Source of the DNA: Mesorhizobium sp. YM1C-6-2
Lineage (GTDB): Bacteria > Pseudomonadota > Alphaproteobacteria > Rhizobiales > Rhizobiaceae
Assembly (NCBI RefSeq): GCF_003666685.1
Contig: NZ_RCIZ01000005.1
Span: forward strand, 124,001-188,000
Direction of reading: 5' to 3'
DNA: 64,000 nt
Positions within the stretch are counted from its first letter, which is position 1; each line of letters starts with the position of its first letter. The translations under genes were made by a program, and so were the position numbers. This document shows, in pieces, positions 17,611-27,557 of the stretch. The notes under the pieces are model-generated. The model was not told the DNA's origin. It saw nothing but the letters and a program-made list of their open reading frames with translations, and made no database searches.

Positions 17611-19110
17611 ATGTCCATCATCGATACCCGCACGCCAGACGCAAAGCGCCTCGTTCCCGGAGCGACAGGCGATTGGGAGATCGTCATCGGCATGGAGGTC
17701 CACGCGCAGGTGACCTCGGAGGCGAAGCTGTTCTCGGGCGCTTCCACCTCCTTCGGCGCCGAGCCCAACTCGAATGTCAGCCTGGTCGACGCGGCCATGC
17801 CGGGCATGCTGCCGGTCATCAACGAGGAGTGCGTGCGCCAGGCGATCCGCACCGGTCTCGGCCTCAAGGCGAAGATCAACCACAAGTCCGTCTTCGACCG
17901 GAAGAACTACTTCTACCCGGACCTGCCGCAGGGCTACCAGATCTCGCAGTACAAGCAGCCGATCGTCGGCGAAGGCATGGTCACCATCTCGGTCGGCCCC
18001 GACAGGCAAGGCCAGTTCGAGGACGTCGAGGTCGGCATCGAGCGCCTGCATCTCGAGCAGGACGCCGGCAAGTCGATCCACGACCAGCATCCGACCCTCT
18101 CCTATGTCGACCTCAACCGCTCGGGCGTCGCGCTGATGGAGATCGTGTCGAAGCCCGACATGCGCTCGTCGGACGAGGCGAAGGCCTATCTGACCAAGCT
18201 CCGGACGATCGTGCGCTATCTCGGCACCTGCGACGGCAACATGGACGAAGGCTCGATGCGCGCCGACGTCAACGTGTCCGTGCGCCGGCCTGGCGAAGGC
18301 TTCGGCACGCGCTGCGAGATCAAGAACGTCAACTCCATCCGCTTCGTCGGCCAGGCGATCGAATACGAGGCGCGCCGCCAGATCGCCATCCTCGAGGACG
18401 GCGGCAAGATCGACCAGGAGACGCGGCTGTTCGATCCGAACAAGGGCGAGACGCGCTCGATGCGCTCCAAGGAAGAGGCGCACGACTACCGCTACTTCCC
18501 CGATCCGGACCTGCTGCCGCTCGAATTCGACCAGGCCTATGTCGACGCCCTGGCGAAGGACCTGACCGAACTGCCCGACGACAAGAAGGACAGGCTGGTG
18601 AATAGCCTCGGCCTCTCGGCCTACGATGCGTCGATTCTCGTCTCGGAAAAGGCGATCGCCGACTATTACGAGAAGGTGGCCAGCGGCCGCGACGGCAAGA
18701 CGGCCGCCAACTGGGTGATCAACGACCTGCTCGGCGCGCTCAACAAGGCCGGCAAGGGCATCGAGGAAGCTCCCGTTTCGCCCGAGCAGATCGGCGCGGT
18801 GATCGACCTCATCAAGGAAGGCACCATTTCCGGCAAGATCGCCAAGGACCTGTTCGAGATCGTCTGGAACGAAGGCGGCGACCCGCGCCAGCTCGTCGAG
18901 AGCCGCGGCATGAAGCAGGTCACCGACACCGGCGCGATCGAGAAGGCGGTGGACGAGATCATCGCTGCCAACCCCGACAAGGTCGAGCAGGCGAAAGCCA
19001 AGCCCACGCTCGCCGGCTGGTTCGTCGGCCAGGTCATGAAGGCGACCGGTGGCAAGGCCAACCCGCAGGCCGTCAACGACCTCGTCAAGGCGAAGCTCGG
19101 CATAGAGTAG
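17611..19110 (+). CDS. gatB: Aspartyl/glutamyl-tRNA amidotransferase subunit B
   Basis: This 499-residue subunit of GatCAB binds misacylated Glu-tRNA-Gln or Asp-tRNA-Asn and activates it for amidation. Clear GatB sequence runs throughout: [53 protein letters not shown], and the C-terminal helical tail ending [10 protein letters not shown]. gatA and gatC are not in the window. Its TAG shares its last base with the GTG start of the next gene. Confidence 0.97.
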   Translation: MSIIDTRTPDAKRLVPGATGDWEIVIGMEVHAQVTSEAKLFSGASTSFGAEPNSNVSLVDAAMPGMLPVINEECVRQAIRTGLGLKAKINHKSVFDRKNYFYPDLPQGYQISQYKQPIVGEGMVTISVGPDRQGQFEDVEVGIERLHLEQDAGKSIHDQHPTLSYVDLNRSGVALMEIVSKPDMRSSDEAKAYLTKLRTIVRYLGTCDGNMDEGSMRADVNVSVRRPGEGFGTRCEIKNVNSIRFVGQAIEYEARRQIAILEDGGKIDQETRLFDPNKGETRSMRSKEEAHDYRYFPDPDLLPLEFDQAYVDALAKDLTELPDDKKDRLVNSLGLSAYDASILVSEKAIADYYEKVASGRDGKTAANWVINDLLGALNKAGKGIEEAPVSPEQIGAVIDLIKEGTISGKIAKDLFEIVWNEGGDPRQLVESRGMKQVTDTGAIEKAVDEIIAANPDKVEQAKAKPTLAGWFVGQVMKATGGKANPQAVNDLVKAKLGIE

Positions 19111-19607
19111 TGTTTGTCCGGACCGCCAGCGAACGCGATCTGCAGGCCGTACGCGACCTGCTCGTCGAAACCTGGCACGCCACCTACGACGCGATCTACG
19201 GGCCGGAGCGTGTCGCAGCCATCACCGACGACTGGCACTCGCTCCCGTCGCTGAGGCGCCTGCTCGACCAGCCGGGCAGCGAATTCCTCGTCGCCGACGA
19301 CGGCAGGCAACTCGGCGGCACGGCCTATGCCCTGGCGGATTCGGCCGGCACCACCGTCATGCTGCACCAGCTCTACGTGCTGCCGGCATTTCAGGGCCGC
19401 GGCATCGGCGGCATGCTGCTTGACGAGATCATCGAGAGTTTTCCCGATGCGACGCTGTTCAAGCTCGAGGTCGAGGAGGCGAACGCCAGGGCTATCGGCT
19501 TCTATCTGTCGCAGGACTTCGTGCAATCCGGCCGCACCGCCAACTGCGGCGCCGAACAGTCCGGCATCCCTGCCCTTCTGTTCGAACGCAGGAGAGGAAG
19601 GGGTTAA
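19110..19607 (+). CDS. GNAT family N-acetyltransferase
   Basis: A 165-residue acetyltransferase with a single GNAT fold. The acetyl-CoA loop is LPAFQGRGIGGMLLDEI (motif A), followed by KLEVEEANARAIGFY. The GTG start overlaps the gatB stop by one base, so it is probably co-translated with gatB. The substrate (small molecule, or protein N-terminus as in RimI relatives) cannot be told from sequence. Confidence 0.85.
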   Translation: MFVRTASERDLQAVRDLLVETWHATYDAIYGPERVAAITDDWHSLPSLRRLLDQPGSEFLVADDGRQLGGTAYALADSAGTTVMLHQLYVLPAFQGRGIGGMLLDEIIESFPDATLFKLEVEEANARAIGFYLSQDFVQSGRTANCGAEQSGIPALLFERRRGRG

Positions 19608-19813
19608 GCCGCAATTCGCCTGAGGCAGGGTGATCTGCTTCGTCGTGTTGCGCCCGGACGTGCCGACCGGCACGCAGCCGACCGCAGCAGGCGGTCAGCC
19701 GCGCCTGTCGGTCAGCTTTTGGCCGGAATTGCGGCGCGGCTTTGCCCTTGCCATTCATCCACGCCGACGCCATAAGCGGTACCCGAGCGACGCCTTCCGG
19801 CGACGAGGAATCG

Positions 19814-20212
19814 ATGAAGAAGTTTTGGACGCAGTTTTTCACCTGGTGGAACAGCCAGACGCTCGGCACCCGCTTCCACACCTGGCGCTTCGGCAAGCGC
19901 GTGGGCGAGGACGAGGCCGGCAACGTCTATTATGAAGGCGGAACCAATTCGGACGGTCGCACCCGGCGCTGGGTGATCTACAACGGCTACGCCGAAGGCT
20001 CGGCCGTGCCGCCGGGCTGGCATGGCTGGCTTCATCACCGGGTCGATACGCCGCCCTCCGCGGAAAACTACAAGCCGCGCGAGTGGCAGAAACCGCATCT
20101 GCCGAATCTCACGGGCAGCCCGGCTGCCTATCGTCCGCCGGGTTCGATCCTGGGCGACGCGCGCCGGCCGCAGGTGACCGGCGACTACGACGCCTGGACG
20201 CCAGGAAACTGA
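19814..20212 (+). CDS. NDUFA12-like NADH:ubiquinone oxidoreductase subunit
   Basis: A 132-residue accessory protein related to the mitochondrial complex I subunit NDUFA12 (B17.2), kept in alphaproteobacteria. It starts MKKFWTQFFTWWNSQTLGT and contains GEDEAGNVYYE, RRWVIYNG and PPGWHGWLHH. GAGGAA precedes the ATG at 19814. It is expected to bind the peripheral arm of complex I. The DUF2155 gene follows, an arrangement I recall as common in this order. Confidence 0.92.
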   Translation: MKKFWTQFFTWWNSQTLGTRFHTWRFGKRVGEDEAGNVYYEGGTNSDGRTRRWVIYNGYAEGSAVPPGWHGWLHHRVDTPPSAENYKPREWQKPHLPNLTGSPAAYRPPGSILGDARRPQVTGDYDAWTPGN

Positions 20213-20277
20213 TGTTGCGTGGCGGTGCGGCGGGTCATTTATCGCCACAATTGCCGGTTAGTTGCGTTGCAGGTTTC

Positions 20278-20769
20278 ATGATAGGCAAACGGTCCACGCG
20301 TTTTGGACCGGGCGTCACTTCCGGTGCTTCCCAGATGCTTCCTGCCACCCCAGCCACGCTTGCCAGAACGGCACGGATCGCCCTCGCCGCGCTTGCCGCC
20401 AGCGTCTCCATCGGCTTGTCGCCGGCGAATGCGGAGCGCATCAGCAATCCCGTCGCCGAGTTCACCGGCGTCGACAAGATCACCGGCCGCATCATCACCT
20501 TCGACGTCTATATCGACGAGACGGTGCAGTTTGGAGCACTGCAGGTGACGCCGCGCGTCTGTTACTCGCGGCCGGTCACGGAAGAGCCGAAGACCGATTC
20601 CTTCGTCGAGGTCGACGAGATCACGCTCGACCGCAAGATCCGCCGCATCTTCACCGGCTGGATGTTCGCCGAGAGCCCCGGCCTCAATGCCGTGGAGCAC
20701 GCCGTCTACGACGTCTGGCTGAAGAGCTGCAAGCAATCGTCCGACGTCCCTGCCCCCGAGACGAACTGA
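20278..20769 (+). CDS. DUF2155 domain protein
   Basis: A 163-residue exported protein with an N-terminal hydrophobic segment (ALAALAASVSIGLS) ending near ANAER, then a DUF2155 core: FTGVDKITGRI, FGALQVTPRVCYSRP, RIFTGWMFAESPGLNAVEHAVYDVWLKSCK in pieces. The two cysteines are typical. Function is unknown, possibly envelope-related. ATGs at 20212 and 20338 are alternative starts. Confidence 0.85.
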   Translation: MIGKRSTRFGPGVTSGASQMLPATPATLARTARIALAALAASVSIGLSPANAERISNPVAEFTGVDKITGRIITFDVYIDETVQFGALQVTPRVCYSRPVTEEPKTDSFVEVDEITLDRKIRRIFTGWMFAESPGLNAVEHAVYDVWLKSCKQSSDVPAPETN

Positions 20770-20774
20770 TAAGC

Positions 20775-21608
20775 ATGCACGACATTTCCCACCGGCTTCA
20801 GCGCGCGTTGGCCATGCTCGTGGTCGGCGCCGGCGCGAGCCTTGCCTCCATTGCCGGAGCGGCGGCGGCCGACAAGGTCTGCACGGTGCTTGCCGACGCC
20901 GCGACCGGAGCGGTCCTCAAGCAGGAAGGCGAATGCGACCGGCGGGTGCCGCCCGCCTCGACCTTCAAGGTCACCATTGCCCTGATGGGATACGATGCCG
21001 GTTTCCTGAAAGACGAGCACGATCCGAAGCTGCCCTTCAAGGAAGGCTATCCCGACTGGATCGAATCCTGGCGCACCGACACCGATCCCGCCGCGTGGAT
21101 GGAGAATTCCGTCGTCTGGTACTCGCAGCAGGTGACGCAGGCGCTCGGCAAGGAAAAATTCGCGGGATATGTCGAGGCGTTCGACTACGGCAATGCCGAC
21201 GTGTCGGGCGACAAGGGCAAGGACAACGGATTGACCCGCTCCTGGCTCAGCTCATCGCTGCGGATATCTCCGCTGGAGCAGCTCGACTTCCTGACGAAGG
21301 TGGTCGGCAGGAAGTTGCCCGTCAGCACTCATGCCCATGAGATGACCGAGGCGATCATGACGGAGCACGACCTGCCGAACGGCTGGACCGTGCGCGGCAA
21401 GACGGGAGCCGGCTTCTCGGTGAACGCCGACGGCACGCCGAACCGCGAGCACCCGTTCGGCTGGTTCGTGGGTTGGGCGAGCAAGGGCGACCGCACGATC
21501 GTCTTCGCGCGCCTCAGCGAATTCTCGGCGCGGCAGAAAATGCGCCCGGGCCTCGGCACGCGCGACAGCGTGCTCGAACAACTGCCGGCGATGCTCGACG
21601 CCCTCTGA
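20775..21608 (+). CDS. Class D (OXA-type) beta-lactamase
   Basis: A 277-residue serine beta-lactamase or penicillin-binding relative. All class D motifs are in order: STFK with Ser62/Lys65, SVV at 112-114, YGN at 138-140 and KTG at 209-211, plus WFVGW further on. The signal peptide ends near AAAADKV. The intact SxxK lysine, the one carbamylated in OXA enzymes, argues for activity against penicillin-type substrates. It starts 5 bases after the DUF2155 stop with no mobile element nearby, so it looks chromosomal and resident. Confidence 0.92.
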   Translation: MHDISHRLQRALAMLVVGAGASLASIAGAAAADKVCTVLADAATGAVLKQEGECDRRVPPASTFKVTIALMGYDAGFLKDEHDPKLPFKEGYPDWIESWRTDTDPAAWMENSVVWYSQQVTQALGKEKFAGYVEAFDYGNADVSGDKGKDNGLTRSWLSSSLRISPLEQLDFLTKVVGRKLPVSTHAHEMTEAIMTEHDLPNGWTVRGKTGAGFSVNADGTPNREHPFGWFVGWASKGDRTIVFARLSEFSARQKMRPGLGTRDSVLEQLPAMLDAL

Positions 21609-21685
21609 TCCGGCACCGAATTCCAGGAACCATCCCCGCGCCGGCGTCGTTTGCCGATATCCCCGACAACAGGAGGATTTCGCAA

Positions 21686-22063
21686 ATGACGGGTACCGAG
21701 ACGGACCTGCTGGCCATAGAGAAGAAATTCTGGACCGGCGACGAGGCGTATTATCGCGAGCACGTCGACACGGCCTGCCTTGTCGCCTTCGCGGAGATGT
21801 CCGGCCTGCTGAGCAACCGGGATCTCGCGGCGACCGTCAAGGACGGCAATCGCTGGAAGAAGCTGGAGCTCGACAGCAAGGGCGTGGTCCGACCGACCGA
21901 CGACATCGCCATCCTGACCTACGAGGCGACGGCCGAACGCGCCACCGGAGAGCCCCACCACGCCATGGTCAGCACCGGCTATGTCAGGCGCAGCGACGGC
22001 TGGAAGATGATGTTCCATTCCCAGACGCCGCTTGGCGCCGAAGGGAAGAAGCGGGCCGGCTGA
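21686..22063 (+). CDS. DUF4440 / SnoaL-like small protein
   Basis: A 125-residue cytoplasmic protein with the NTF2-like pattern of DUF4440 proteins: an N-terminal helix (LLAIEKKFWTGDEAYYREH), then TYEATAERA and YVRRSDGWKMMFHSQTP. The start has a perfect AGGAGG 9 bases upstream. It has no signal peptide. Substrate and role are unknown; the neighbouring beta-lactamase is 77 bases upstream but no functional link is evident. Confidence 0.75.
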   Translation: MTGTETDLLAIEKKFWTGDEAYYREHVDTACLVAFAEMSGLLSNRDLAATVKDGNRWKKLELDSKGVVRPTDDIAILTYEATAERATGEPHHAMVSTGYVRRSDGWKMMFHSQTPLGAEGKKRAG

Positions 22064-22081
22064 CCGTTCGACTGCCTGGCA

Positions 22082-22699
22082 TCAGGGCCCGAAATCCGCC
22101 TCGCCCTTGACCGCTTCCTGCAGCAGCTTCTCGTAGCGCCCGCGCGGCACGTCCATGGCGCCGAAGCGCTTCAGGTGCTCGGTGGTGAACTGGGTGTCGA
22201 GGAGCATGAAGCCGCGTTCGCGCATCCGCTCGACCAGATGCACAAGGCAGACCTTCGAGGCGTCGGTCTCGCGCGAGAACATGCTTTCGCCGAAGAAGGC
22301 GCGGCCGAGCTTGACGCCGTAGAGCCCGCCGACAAGCCGGCCCTCTCGCCATGCCTCGACCGAATGGCAATGCCCCTGCTCGAAGAGCCTTATATACGCC
22401 TCCCTTATGGGCGCGTTGATCCAGGTCGACTGGCGCTCCTCGCGCTCCTCGGCGCAGGCATCGATGACGCCGGCGAAATCGGTGTCGACGCGGATGTCGA
22501 AACGGCCCTGCCGAATGACCTTCTTCAGGCTCTTCGGCACATGGAAGGCATCGAGCGGGATGACGCCGCGCATTTCCGGCCGCACCCAGAACACTTCCGG
22601 GTCGTCGGCGCTTTCGGCCATCGGAAACACGCCCGAGGCATATGCCTTCAGCAGCAGCTCGGTGGGAATGCTGTAGCCGGGCGCGTAGGGGCGAGTCAT
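22082..22699 (-). CDS. aat: Leucyl/phenylalanyl-tRNA-protein transferase
   Basis: A 205-residue enzyme that adds Leu or Phe to proteins with N-terminal Arg or Lys, marking them for ClpAP. The family pattern is clear: [10 protein letters not shown] near the start, [47 protein letters not shown] and [16 protein letters not shown]. Length is normal. It ends the accB-accC-aat leftward run, 21 bases after accC. Confidence 0.97.
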   Translation of the reverse strand: MTRPYAPGYSIPTELLLKAYASGVFPMAESADDPEVFWVRPEMRGVIPLDAFHVPKSLKKVIRQGRFDIRVDTDFAGVIDACAEEREERQSTWINAPIREAYIRLFEQGHCHSVEAWREGRLVGGLYGVKLGRAFFGESMFSRETDASKVCLVHLVERMRERGFMLLDTQFTTEHLKRFGAMDVPRGRYEKLLQEAVKGEADFGP

Positions 22700-22720
22700 C
22701 CGCGCTCCCCCCTGCCGGCG

Positions 22721-24067
22721 CTACTCCGCCGTCTCGGCCAGATATTTTTCAAGCCAGTGAATGTCGTATTCGCCATTGGCGACATCCGGGTTGCCGACGA
22801 GGTCGCGGAACAGCGGCAAGGTGGTCTTGATGCCGTCGACGACAAACTCGTCAAGCGCACGCCTCAGCCGCATCATGCATTCGACCCGGTTCCGGCCGTG
22901 CACGATCAGCTTGCCGATCAGGCTGTCATAATAGGGCGGAATACGGTAGCCGGAATAGACCCCGCTATCGACGCGTATGCCGAGGCCGCCCGGCGTATGG
23001 AAATGGGTGATCGTGCCTGGCGACGGCGCGAAGGTGCGCGGGTCCTCGGCATTGATGCGGCATTCGATGGCATGGCCATGGAAGCGCACCTCGTCCTGCC
23101 GCACGGACAGGCCGCCGCCCGAGGCGACGCGGATCTGCTCGTGCACGAGGTCGATGCCGGTGATCGCTTCGGTGACCGGATGCTCGACCTGAAGGCGGGT
23201 GTTCATCTCGATGAAATAGAACTCGCCATTCTCGTAGAGGAACTCGATCGTTCCCGCCCCCGAATAGCCGAGATCGGCGACGGCGCTGGCGCAGATGTTG
23301 CCGATACGGGAGCGCTCCTCGGCGTTGAGGGCCGGCGAATTCGCCTCCTCCCAGACCTTCTGGTGGCGGCGCTGCAGCGAGCAGTCGCGTTCGCCGAGAT
23401 GGATGCCGCGGCCCATGCCGTCGCCGAACACCTGGATTTCGATATGGCGCGGCTTCTCGAGATATTTTTCGATATAGACGGCGTCGTCGCCGAAAGCCGC
23501 GCCAGCTTCGGACTTGGCCGTGGCAAGCGCGATGTCGAGTTCGGTCTCGTCGCGCGCGACCTTCATGCCGCGTCCGCCGCCGCCGGCCGACGCCTTGATG
23601 ATCACGGGATAGCCGATCTCGGCGGCGACGCGCCGCGCTTCCTTCTCGTCGGAGATCGCGCCGTCCGAACCCGGGACGACGGGAATGCCGAGGCGCTTGG
23701 CGGTGCGCTTGGCCTCGATCTTGTCGCCCATGGTCCGGATATGGTCGCCGGACGGACCGATGAAGGTGATGTTGTGAGCGGCGAGGATGTCGGCGAACTT
23801 GGCGTTCTCGGACAGGAAGCCGTAGCCCGGATGCACGGCGTCCGCGCCGGTGATCTCGCAGGCCGCGACGATCTGGTGGATGTTCAGGTAGCTGTCGCGC
23901 GACGGCGGCGGGCCTATGCAGACGCTTTCGTCGGCGAGGCGCACATGCATGGCGTCGGCGTCGGCGGTCGAATGGACGACGACCGTCTGGATGCCGAGCT
24001 CCTTGCACGCGCGCAGCACGCGAAGGGCGATTTCACCGCGGTTGGCTATGAGGATTTTCTGGAACAT
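22721..24067 (-). CDS. accC: Acetyl-CoA carboxylase, biotin carboxylase subunit
   Basis: A 448-residue ATP-grasp enzyme that carboxylates biotin on AccB, the first step of fatty-acid synthesis. It begins [17 protein letters not shown] and contains the glycine-rich ATP loop [23 protein letters not shown], the [14 protein letters not shown] active site and [12 protein letters not shown]. It is 18 bases downstream of accB, with which it forms the usual operon. Confidence 0.98.
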   Translation of the reverse strand: MFQKILIANRGEIALRVLRACKELGIQTVVVHSTADADAMHVRLADESVCIGPPPSRDSYLNIHQIVAACEITGADAVHPGYGFLSENAKFADILAAHNITFIGPSGDHIRTMGDKIEAKRTAKRLGIPVVPGSDGAISDEKEARRVAAEIGYPVIIKASAGGGGRGMKVARDETELDIALATAKSEAGAAFGDDAVYIEKYLEKPRHIEIQVFGDGMGRGIHLGERDCSLQRRHQKVWEEANSPALNAEERSRIGNICASAVADLGYSGAGTIEFLYENGEFYFIEMNTRLQVEHPVTEAITGIDLVHEQIRVASGGGLSVRQDEVRFHGHAIECRINAEDPRTFAPSPGTITHFHTPGGLGIRVDSGVYSGYRIPPYYDSLIGKLIVHGRNRVECMMRLRRALDEFVVDGIKTTLPLFRDLVGNPDVANGEYDIHWLEKYLAETAE

Positions 24068-24085
24068 GCGCCTCTTCTTCCGGCG

Positions 24086-24559
24086 CTATTCGATGACGAC
24101 GAGAGGCATGCCGTATTCGACCGGCTGGGCATCCTCGACAAGGATGGCCGTCACCGTGCCGGAACGCGGCGACGGAATCTGGTTCATTGTCTTCATCGCC
24201 TCGATGATCAGCAGGGTCTGACCCTCCTTGACCGCCTGGCCGACCTCGACGAAGGGCTTGGCGTCTGGCGACGGGGCGAGATAGGCGGTGCCGACCATCG
24301 GCGAAGGAACCGCGTTTTTCGACGCTTCGGCCGGCGCGCCCCCGGCGGGAGACGCCACCGGCGCGGCGGCGGGAAGCGGCAGCGGGGCGGCATAGGCCGG
24401 CGCCGGCGCGGCGACTGCGTGGACGGCCGGAGCCTGCCGCGACACGCGCACCTTGAAGTCGTCGAGCTCGACCTCGATCTCGGTCAGGTTCGTGTCGTTC
24501 AGGATGCCCGCGAGATCGCGGATCAGCTGCTGGTCAATGCCGGTCTTTTTTGTCGTCAT
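24086..24559 (-). CDS. accB: Biotin carboxyl carrier protein of acetyl-CoA carboxylase
   Basis: A 157-residue carrier. An N-terminal region (to residue 45) precedes a long Ala/Pro linker (about 45-85), then a biotinyl domain whose biotinylated lysine is Lys123 in EAMKTMN. It is co-transcribed with accC; aroQ lies 26 bases upstream on the same strand. Confidence 0.98.
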   Translation of the reverse strand: MTTKKTGIDQQLIRDLAGILNDTNLTEIEVELDDFKVRVSRQAPAVHAVAAPAPAYAAPLPLPAAAPVASPAGGAPAEASKNAVPSPMVGTAYLAPSPDAKPFVEVGQAVKEGQTLLIIEAMKTMNQIPSPRSGTVTAILVEDAQPVEYGMPLVVIE

Positions 24560-24585
24560 TTCAAGGCCTTTTCATTGTCCGGTCG

Positions 24586-25020
24586 TCAAATCCGCGCCGC
24601 CAGCGCCTGGAGCGCGAGCTCGTAGCCGATCGGTCCGAACCCGCAGATCATCCCCAATGCATGGGGAGCGACTTTGGAAACATGGCGGAAGGGTTCGCGG
24701 GCATGGATGTTCGACAGATGAACCTCCACGACCGGTGTTGGCGTCACTGCGCGGATGGCGTCGTGGATCGCGATGGAAGTGTGTGTGTAGGCGCCGGCAT
24801 TGAGCACGACGCCCTGCGCCTTCTCGCCGGCCTCCTGGATCCAGTCGACCAGGACGCCCTCGTGATTGGACTGACGGAAGTCCACCTCGACGCCGAGCGA
24901 GGCAGCCGCCCGACGGCAGTCGGCTGCGATGTCGTCGAGGGTCTTGTCGCCATAGATCCCAGGCTCGCGCTTGCCGAGCAGATTGAGATTGGGGCCGTTC
25001 AGAACGAAGATCGTCTTCAA
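24586..25020 (-). CDS. aroQ: 3-dehydroquinate dehydratase, type II
   Basis: A 144-residue shikimate-pathway enzyme converting 3-dehydroquinate to 3-dehydroshikimate. Motifs: LNLLGKREPGIYG with the catalytic tyrosine loop, FRQSNHEG, NAGAYTHTSIAI and EVHLSNIHAREPFR. The type II fold forms dodecamers. It precedes accB on the same strand; the aroQ-accB-accC order is common in alphaproteobacteria. Confidence 0.97.
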   Translation of the reverse strand: MKTIFVLNGPNLNLLGKREPGIYGDKTLDDIAADCRRAAASLGVEVDFRQSNHEGVLVDWIQEAGEKAQGVVLNAGAYTHTSIAIHDAIRAVTPTPVVEVHLSNIHAREPFRHVSKVAPHALGMICGFGPIGYELALQALAARI

Positions 25021-25156
25021 GCAATGGACCTTTTCTCGCGCCGGCCGTCCCGGCGCGCCGCAACCTCTATAGTGGGCTTAGTCCGCCGCGAAAAGAGCGC
25101 AAGAGCCTAGTTTTGCTGTCCACAGCAGGCTGTATGCGAGCGGCGCCGGGGAACTG

Positions 25157-25978
25157 CTAGTTGGAAGCCTCCGGCGCGGCGGCACGGGTTTCGGCGATCT
25201 TCTGGGCCAGCACTTCCTGCCCGAGCGCGCCGAACACGACCTCATTGCCGATCACGTAGGACGGCGTCCCGGTGATCGCCAGGCGGTTCGCCAGCTCGTA
25301 GGTCTTTTCGAAGGCATCGTTGATCGCCGGGTTCTTCATCTCCTCGCGAAGCTTCGCCTCGTCAGCGCCGAGCGCCAGCGCGACCTTGATGGCGGCAGCT
25401 TCGGTGGCGCGGCCCTGGCCGCCGAGCAACTGATTGTGGAAGTCGCCGTATTTTTCCGGCATCAAGGTGCGGAAGGCCATCGAAACGACGTGCGCCTTGG
25501 TCGAATCCGGCCCGAGGATCGGGAATTCCTTGAGCACGAAGCGCAGGTCCGGATCGGCTGCGGTCAGCGCCAGCATGTCTTCCTGGGCGCGTTTGCAGAA
25601 GCCGCAATTGTAGTCGTAGAACTCGACGATCGTGGTCTTGCCGTCGGGGTTGCCGACATAGCCGTCATAGGCTGCGTTGAAGATGTCGTCCTTGGCGGAT
25701 TCGATCACCTCGAGGTTGGCGACGCGCTGCTCCTCGCGCTGCTTCATCTCCAGGGCCTGCTGCATATCGAGCAGGATTTCTGGATTCTGCAGCAGGTATT
25801 CGCGGACGATGGTCTCGACCTCGGCGCGGTTCGCGCCGCCCTCGGCGGACGCCACGGCTACCGCCTGCGGCGCGTCGTTGGCCATCGCGACCTCCGGACG
25901 GCCGGCGACATAGCCCGCCGCAAGCATTCCGACGGCAACGGCGATACCCGTCGCGCCCAACCATATCGCCTTGCTCAT
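25157..25978 (-). CDS. DsbA-family periplasmic thiol oxidoreductase
   Basis: A 273-residue protein with an N-terminal membrane or signal segment (residues 5-27), a helical spacer with Gln/Glu-rich sequence (about 55-95), and a DsbA-like domain with NCGFC (C125, C128) and cis-proline GTPSYVIG. The spacer is typical of the Com1/BdbD-like branch (DUF5333-like N-terminus cannot be judged here). It should oxidise or isomerise envelope disulfides. It is 136 bases upstream of aroQ and separate from the thiol operon at the window start. Confidence 0.88.
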   Translation of the reverse strand: MSKAIWLGATGIAVAVGMLAAGYVAGRPEVAMANDAPQAVAVASAEGGANRAEVETIVREYLLQNPEILLDMQQALEMKQREEQRVANLEVIESAKDDIFNAAYDGYVGNPDGKTTIVEFYDYNCGFCKRAQEDMLALTAADPDLRFVLKEFPILGPDSTKAHVVSMAFRTLMPEKYGDFHNQLLGGQGRATEAAAIKVALALGADEAKLREEMKNPAINDAFEKTYELANRLAITGTPSYVIGNEVVFGALGQEVLAQKIAETRAAAPEASN

Positions 25979-26038
25979 CGTCGCTCGTCCTCTATTCGGT
26001 GACAGACACGGCTCTGTCGGAGCCGGTGCCCAAAAGGT

Positions 26039-27490
26039 TCATTTCTTCTTTTTGGGCGTCTTGTAGTTAATGATGTCCTGCGCCCTGACCCAGCCGGGGG
26101 CGCCGCGCTTGAACTTCTGCTGGGCGCGCATGGCAAAGATCTTGGCCTGCTGGTAGTTGCCGCCGTAATAATAACCTTCGGCGGTCGCGAGCTCGGCTTC
26201 CGGAACCTCGCCCAATTGACCATAAGCCTGCGCCAAATAGGCATATCCGTTGAAGTTTTCCTTGTCGCGCGACAGGCCTTCCTGGATGACGTTGACGGCC
26301 TTCTTGAGGGACTCTGTCTTGCCGGTGGCGATCAGGGCCTGGCCGTAGGAAATCTGCAGGATACCGGACTTGGCGGGATCGAGCTGAACGGCGCGGGCAT
26401 ACGCCTCGGCGGCCTTCTCGGGCTCGTTGGCGCGCAGGAGGACGTCGCCGCGCAACTCCTGGAAATACGGGTTCTTCGGCTGGATCTTGATCAGCGCGTC
26501 GGCCTTCTTCAGCGCGTTGCGCGGATTGCCGAAGAGAAGCGCGGCCTGCGCCTCGCCATACTGGGCGGCCAGGCTACCCGGCATCTTCTTGAACAGGCGC
26601 GAGGCGGCGGCCTGCCCTTGCGTGTACACCGCGATCTTGGCGCGCATCATGTCGTGACGCTGCTGCAGCGCCTCGGAATCCTTGTTCCCGAAATGCGGGC
26701 TCGACTTCACCAGCGTCTCGAGGTTGGCGATACGATCGCGCGGCGTCGGGTGGCTGAGCTGGTAGGGATCGACCTTGGTGCCTGAAAGCGACAGCGCGCT
26801 CTGGAAGCGTTCGAAGGTAACGAGCATGCCGTTGCCCGACTGGCCGGTCGCCTCGAGATATCTGATCGCCGACTGGTCGGCGGCCGACTCCTCGGAACGC
26901 TGGTAGCCGAGCAGGCCGCGCCGCGCCGCCTCGGTTCCGCCCGCCATCAGGCCCGCGCCGGCCGAAGCAAGGCCGCCCGTGTCGGTGGCAGCGCCCGCCA
27001 CCATCGCGCCGACGCCGAGCAGCGAGGAAATGACGGCCATGGTTTGCGCGCGGGCGATCTGCTCGCGCAGGCGGTCCTGATGGCCGCCGGCGATATGGCC
27101 CGCCTCGTGCGCGATCACGCCGATGATCTCGTTCGGTGTCCCGGCCTGCAGCAGCGCGCCCGTATTGATGAACATGCGGCGGCCGGCGACGAAGGCGTTG
27201 AAGCGCTGGTCGTTGACCAGGATGATATCTATGCCCGACTTCGACAGCCCGGCGGCCTTGAAGATCGGCCGCGCATAGTCGCGCACCAGCGCCTCGATCT
27301 CCGCATCGCGCACGACCGGCACGCTCTGGGCATGGGCCGCGACGACGCTGGCCGACGCGACGAGCAAGGCGAGCAGCAGCGCTGCGGCGGCGCGGACAAG
27401 ACCTGTCGTCGAGCGAAGCAAGAGAGTCATGACGGAAAGCACAGGTAAACGAGCAAAGGGGCGATGGAAAGGCTGGGCCGGAATCATCAT
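26039..27490 (-). CDS. M48 metalloprotease with TPR repeats (BepA-like)
   Basis: A 483-residue periplasmic zinc protease. After a hydrophobic signal (ALLLALLVASASVVAAHAQ) comes the peptidase domain with HEAGH at about 128-132 and a downstream acidic ligand region (YQRSEESAADQ). The C-terminal 200 residues are TPR repeats (RGDVLLRANEPEKAAEAYARAV). BepA-type proteins assemble or degrade outer-membrane proteins. The start is uncertain: the ATG at 27490 has GGGGA upstream, while the ATG at 27430 would place the signal nearer the N-terminus. Confidence 0.9.
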   Translation of the reverse strand: MMIPAQPFHRPFARLPVLSVMTLLLRSTTGLVRAAAALLLALLVASASVVAAHAQSVPVVRDAEIEALVRDYARPIFKAAGLSKSGIDIILVNDQRFNAFVAGRRMFINTGALLQAGTPNEIIGVIAHEAGHIAGGHQDRLREQIARAQTMAVISSLLGVGAMVAGAATDTGGLASAGAGLMAGGTEAARRGLLGYQRSEESAADQSAIRYLEATGQSGNGMLVTFERFQSALSLSGTKVDPYQLSHPTPRDRIANLETLVKSSPHFGNKDSEALQQRHDMMRAKIAVYTQGQAAASRLFKKMPGSLAAQYGEAQAALLFGNPRNALKKADALIKIQPKNPYFQELRGDVLLRANEPEKAAEAYARAVQLDPAKSGILQISYGQALIATGKTESLKKAVNVIQEGLSRDKENFNGYAYLAQAYGQLGEVPEAELATAEGYYYGGNYQQAKIFAMRAQQKFKRGAPGWVRAQDIINYKTPKKKK

Positions 27491-27557
27491 GAACTTGTGA
27501 TCCCCATACCAATCGGGCATTTGTGCGGCGCGGTCGGCGACGGAGCAAGGATAAACG

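Noticed and set aside
22175-24625. 816-codon rightward frame opposite aat, accC and accB
   Set aside because: It spans three genes and their gaps on the other strand; a shadow of codon bias, not a gene.
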